Assembly: GCF_014851815.1 (NCBI RefSeq)
Contig: NZ_JACVAJ010000002.1
Span: 930,001 to 994,000, forward strand
Origin: Pseudoxanthomonas sp. PXM01
GTDB taxonomy: Bacteria > Pseudomonadota > Gammaproteobacteria > Xanthomonadales > Xanthomonadaceae
Reading direction: 5' to 3'
DNA: 64,000 nt
Part shown: positions 60,623-64,000 of the stretch, piece by piece
Layout: every line of letters begins with the position of its first letter
How positions within the stretch are numbered: position 1 is the stretch's first letter
Notes under the pieces: generated by a model
The model's database searches: none
What the model saw: the letters and a program-made list of their open reading frames with translations, nothing else
What the model was told of the DNA's origin: nothing
Position numbers and translations under genes: made by a program

Positions 60623-63492
60623 GCGCACCCGTCCTCCGCGCCTTGGCGCTGTTCGACGAGTACCTTGCGCTGCCGCTCGGGGACCGTGCCGCAGCGCTGG
60701 CCGCCCTGGCATCCGAAGATCCCGACACCCACCGCATGCTGCAGCGCCTGCTGTCGTCGGACATGGCGCTGGACGCTGGCCGGCAGACCGACCTTCTTGA
60801 CCAGGTGACCGGCACGCTCGCCATCCCGGCGAGGCCGACCGCATCCGCACGCGATCCCTTGCTCGGCCAGCGGCTGGGTCCTTGGCGCATCGAGCGGATC
60901 CTTGGTGCCGGTGGCATGGGCACCGTCTACGAAGCGCAGCGCGATGACGGCCAGTACCGGCAGCGGGTGGCGCTGAAATGCATCCACCGCGAACTGTCGT
61001 CGCCGCCCCTCGTCGCCAGTTTCCTGCGCGAGCGTGAGACGTTGGCGGCGCTGGACCACCCCGGGATCGCCGGATTGATCGACGGCGGCGTGGACCGCCA
61101 TGGCAATCCGTGGTTCGCCCTGCGCTACGTGCAGGGCGACCAGATCGATGTCTGGTGCGACCGGCGCCAGGCGACCCTGCGGCAGCGCGTGGTGCTGCTC
61201 GTGCAGGCCTGCGATGCACTCGCCTACGCGCACGACCATCATGTCCTGCACCAGGACATCAAACCGTCCAACCTGATGGTGACCCACGACGGCCAGGTGC
61301 AGTTGCTCGACTTCGGCCTGACCGCCTCGCTGACCGCACCCGGCAGCGTGCCGCGGTTGGCGATGTCGCAGGGCTACACCGCGCCGGAAGCGCTGTCGGA
61401 CATCGCGACGCATGTCACCGCCGACGTGTGGTCGATGGGCCGGTTGATGTACTCGCTGCTGGGCGGCGCACTGCCGCCCACCCGTTCGCCGCTGCAGCTG
61501 GCGCCACGCCCGGCGCCAGCCGTCGAAGCACCGGATGCGCTGATGTCACGGCTGGCCGCCAGCCTGCCACCCGAGGCGACGCGCGCACGCGGTGTCCGCT
61601 CGGCGACCGCACTGGCGCGACAACTGGCCGGGGACCTGGATGCCATCGCAACGCGCGCCACCGCCGCCCGGCCGGATGCCCGCTATGCCTCCGTCGTCGC
61701 ATTACGCGCCGACCTGCAGGCATGGCTGCAACGGCGGCCGGTCCAGGCGCGCAACGGCAGTGTCCTGTACCGCATGGGCCGCACGGTGATGCGCCATCGT
61801 GCAGCCAGCGTGGCGGTGGCCATCTGCGTGTTCGCATTGGCATTGGGGGGCGGCCTGGCCGCCTGGCACAGCCAGCGCCTCGCGCGCGAGGCCGCCGATA
61901 CGCAGGCCCTGGCGCACGTATTCGAGCAGACGCTGGGTACCGCCACGCTGTCGGGGCTCGGCGCCACGCCGATGTCCTCGCACCAGTTGCTGGCGGACGC
62001 CGAAGTCCGCATGCGCGCGATGGACCTGCGCGCGTATCCCGGCGTGCAGGCGCGCGGCCTCGGCGTACTGGCACGCAACTACATGGCGATCGGCGACTAC
62101 GCCCGCGCAACGGTGCTGGCCCAGGAGGCGAGTGCGCTGCAGCCCGACGAATCCGCCAGCAACGCCGCCACCCTGGCCGCGCTGTTGAACCTGCAGGGCA
62201 AGCCCGCCGAGGCCCGCCAGGTCGCGGACGACGCGCTCGCTGCGGCCGGCGACGATGCCCCTGCCGCCGTGCGGGTGCAGCTGTTGACCGAGCAGGCACG
62301 CAGCCAATGGCATCAGCTGCAGCGGGCCGACGCGGAGCGCACCCTCACGCTCGCACTGGCACTTGCCAGGAAGAACGGCGACGCGATCGCGCAGGCGGAA
62401 CTGCTGGCGCTGCGCGGCCAATGGGCGCTGCGGCAGATCCGTTTCGCCGATGCCGATGCCGACCTCCAGGCGGCGATCGTCCTGTCGCGCGACCGCGCAC
62501 CGCTGGTGGCCGATGGCGCCCGCTTCCTCGTCGCCCAGAATCTCATGGCGCTGGGGCGCATGGAGGACGGACGCGGCCTGGCCATGCAGGTGCTGACGGA
62601 CTATCGCCGGCGACTGGGCGAGTCGCATCCGCTGGTCGGCCGTGCCTGGCGCCTGCTGGCCCACGCCGACTGCGCGCTCGGTGCGTTGCGTGCGTGCCAG
62701 GACGGGCTGGACCGCGCCGACGCGATCGTGCGCCGTCACTACGGCGAGCAGCACCCGGAGTACGCCGACGTGCTGCGCGTGCGCGCGCTGACCTCGCTGT
62801 TCGATCCCGATAGCCGCATCGACGGCATCGCCCTGCTACGCCGGGCCGATACGATCCTGCGTGCGGCCTATCCTGCCGACCATGATGACGTGCAACGGGT
62901 CCAGTCGATGCTGGCCCTTCGCCTGCTCACCCTCCGCGCACCGACGCCCGTTGTCCGTCGCCAGCAGGTGAACGAGGCCATCGGCATCCTGGAAGCCACC
63001 CTGACCGCCAGCCGTCACAACCGCCTGCCGTTGGCACCGCTGCACCGCATCAGCCTGGTCGAAGGCCTGATCGAACGCGACGCGCCCGGCGACATCGCGC
63101 AGGCCCGGGACCTGCTGGATGAGAACGCGGACCTGCTCAAGGCGTACGCGCCGGACTTCATCTGGGGCTCGCTCAACCGCCTGCTGCAGGCGCGGTTGGC
63201 CCTGCGCACCGGCGACCTCGTCCTTGCGGACACGCTGGTGTCGTCGCTTGAAGCGACGCTGCCGCAGCAACCGGCCTCCAACCAGCGGCCGGCGTGGCAG
63301 GCGCGCGTACGGGTAATGCGTGCCGAGCTCGAGCTGCGCCGCGACAAGGACCCCCGGGCGGCGCGCACCACGCTGGTGAATGCCGTCGCCTACGCGCAGG
63401 CGGCATATGGCCAGACGCATGCGGAAACGCTGGCCTTGCGCGCCCTGCTGGCAACGTTCGACCGGACCGGCACGATCTCTCCCACCGAATGA
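60619..63492 (+). CDS. transmembrane Ser/Thr protein kinase with C-terminal TPR-like region
   Basis: 957 residues from the ATG at 60619; an in-frame GTG at 60547 lies next to the ribosome site that serves the leader ORF. Kinase domain about 88-375: GAGGMGTVYEA (96-106), Lys120, catalytic loop HQDIKPSN (211-218, with Gln in place of Arg), DFG (231-233) and APE (255-257). One membrane helix (about 396-416) is followed by ~540 periplasmic residues of helical TPR-like repeats. This layout is that of kinases paired with TIGR02999-type ECF factors. The missing HRD Arg suggests it needs no activation-loop phosphorylation. Confidence 0.9.
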   Translation: MSAPVLRALALFDEYLALPLGDRAAALAALASEDPDTHRMLQRLLSSDMALDAGRQTDLLDQVTGTLAIPARPTASARDPLLGQRLGPWRIERILGAGGMGTVYEAQRDDGQYRQRVALKCIHRELSSPPLVASFLRERETLAALDHPGIAGLIDGGVDRHGNPWFALRYVQGDQIDVWCDRRQATLRQRVVLLVQACDALAYAHDHHVLHQDIKPSNLMVTHDGQVQLLDFGLTASLTAPGSVPRLAMSQGYTAPEALSDIATHVTADVWSMGRLMYSLLGGALPPTRSPLQLAPRPAPAVEAPDALMSRLAASLPPEATRARGVRSATALARQLAGDLDAIATRATAARPDARYASVVALRADLQAWLQRRPVQARNGSVLYRMGRTVMRHRAASVAVAICVFALALGGGLAAWHSQRLAREAADTQALAHVFEQTLGTATLSGLGATPMSSHQLLADAEVRMRAMDLRAYPGVQARGLGVLARNYMAIGDYARATVLAQEASALQPDESASNAATLAALLNLQGKPAEARQVADDALAAAGDDAPAAVRVQLLTEQARSQWHQLQRADAERTLTLALALARKNGDAIAQAELLALRGQWALRQIRFADADADLQAAIVLSRDRAPLVADGARFLVAQNLMALGRMEDGRGLAMQVLTDYRRRLGESHPLVGRAWRLLAHADCALGALRACQDGLDRADAIVRRHYGEQHPEYADVLRVRALTSLFDPDSRIDGIALLRRADTILRAAYPADHDDVQRVQSMLALRLLTLRAPTPVVRRQQVNEAIGILEATLTASRHNRLPLAPLHRISLVEGLIERDAPGDIAQARDLLDENADLLKAYAPDFIWGSLNRLLQARLALRTGDLVLADTLVSSLEATLPQQPASNQRPAWQARVRVMRAELELRRDKDPRAARTTLVNAVAYAQAAYGQTHAETLALRALLATFDRTGTISPTE

Positions 63493-63564
63493 CGCGGCGC
63501 CAGCGTCCGGTGAACGCGCCGGGACGCGAAAGGGAGGAGGCCCCCTCATCCGCGGAGTCCTGTC

Positions 63565-64000
63565 ATGTGTGGTCATTGCACGGAGCGCGCCGCGTTGGCC
63601 GAATGCCTGGCGATGGCGGCAACCGGCGGGGGACCGCCCTGCGATCCGTTGCTGCTCCCTGTCCACCTGCAGGAAGCCGAGGAGTGGCGCCACGTCCTGA
63701 GGACGGCGGCCGGCGGGGACGACCTCATGCTGGCGATCATCGCACTGTGCCGTGACTCGTCCGCGCGTCTTCTGCACGGAGAGCCCGCGTCGTTGCGCAA
63801 CACGCTATCGCCTGCCCTGCACGCGCGGCTCGACCGCTGGCTCGCATCGCTCGATCTGCCCGCGCCATGGGCTTGGCTGCGCGACGAAGACCTCCTGCCC
63901 GCGCGGTTGCCGCTGGACGCTGCGCGCAGTGAACTCGACGACTACCTCGCCGGCTGGCTCCGGGCGCCGCCAGGACACCAGGCCGCCTGGAACAACACGA
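63565..64000 (+). CDS. unknown protein, 3' end outside the window
   Basis: 145 codons are visible, open to the window edge. GGAG lies seven bases before the ATG. It opens MCGHCTERAALAECLAMAAT with three Cys in the first 14 residues and continues as a helical, Leu/Ala/Asp-rich protein without a signal peptide or a membrane segment. No domain can be named from this part. It starts 72 bases after the kinase gene on the same strand, so it may be a partner or target. Confidence 0.6.
   Translation, partial: MCGHCTERAALAECLAMAATGGGPPCDPLLLPVHLQEAEEWRHVLRTAAGGDDLMLAIIALCRDSSARLLHGEPASLRNTLSPALHARLDRWLASLDLPAPWAWLRDEDLLPARLPLDAARSELDDYLAGWLRAPPGHQAAWNNT

Overview
The window is a stretch of chromosome from a high-G+C gammaproteobacterium of the Xanthomonadaceae, most likely Pseudoxanthomonas or a close relative (Stenotrophomonas, Luteimonas, Lysobacter). 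The evidence is the gene content: a pyrophosphate-dependent phosphofructokinase, a K+-independent H+-pyrophosphatase, mpl beside adk, and DUF3247 and DUF6165 proteins. GTAG-type palindromic repeats and many leaderless-looking starts point the same way. I see no rRNA, tRNA, CRISPR, prophage or intact insertion sequence, so this is mostly stable core and accessory chromosome. The genus is an inference.

Layout. 1-4 kb: tail of hemL, a HAD phosphatase, then an operon of a secreted DJ-1/PfpI-like protein with a two-component system. 4-9 kb (minus strand): argD, an isochorismatase-type hydrolase and a run of five genes joined by four-base overlaps (small RIO/Bud32-like kinase, DUF2867, SDR, HIT protein, glyoxalase I). 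9-19 kb: a DedA-PAP2-LssY membrane protein, Lon-like domain protein, mpl, adk, pfp, DUF488 protein and hppA, whose product carries an unusual C-terminal OmpA-like domain. 19-30 kb: a divergent LysR gene facing two small coupled ORFs and an SDR, followed by a complete MexEF-OprN-like RND efflux operon with a second SDR inside it and a PagL-like lipid A deacylase after it.

30-37 kb: lipocalin, BON protein, Gfo/Idh oxidoreductase, HAD phosphatase, DUF2059 protein, and soxR with a near-textbook SoxR box that should drive an FMN reductase and an ABC exporter. 37-49 kb: mostly single metabolic and small genes (PQQ-type sugar dehydrogenase, 6-phosphogluconate dehydrogenase, hydrolases, VOC and YjbR proteins, a long ECF sigma factor, apt). 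49-64 kb: an isolated IS5-type N-terminal domain gene, an ECF sigma factor of the kinase-linked type, an MCP with a sigma-28 promoter, an MFS exporter, a secreted glycoside hydrolase, and a large Ser/Thr kinase with TPR-like repeats, ending in an unfinished unknown gene.

How the parts fit together. Pfp makes or uses PPi and HppA turns PPi into proton-motive force, so central carbon flux and membrane energy share a PPi pool. The RND/SDR/PagL-like block and the SoxR/FMN reductase/ABC block look like two envelope and redox-stress defence modules. The ECF factor and the Ser/Thr kinase lie 10 kb apart and may form one phosphorylation-controlled transcription switch. The most systematic unlisted signal is a -10 hexamer placed exactly six bases before the start codon of about nine genes, which indicates leaderless mRNAs and settles several start sites.
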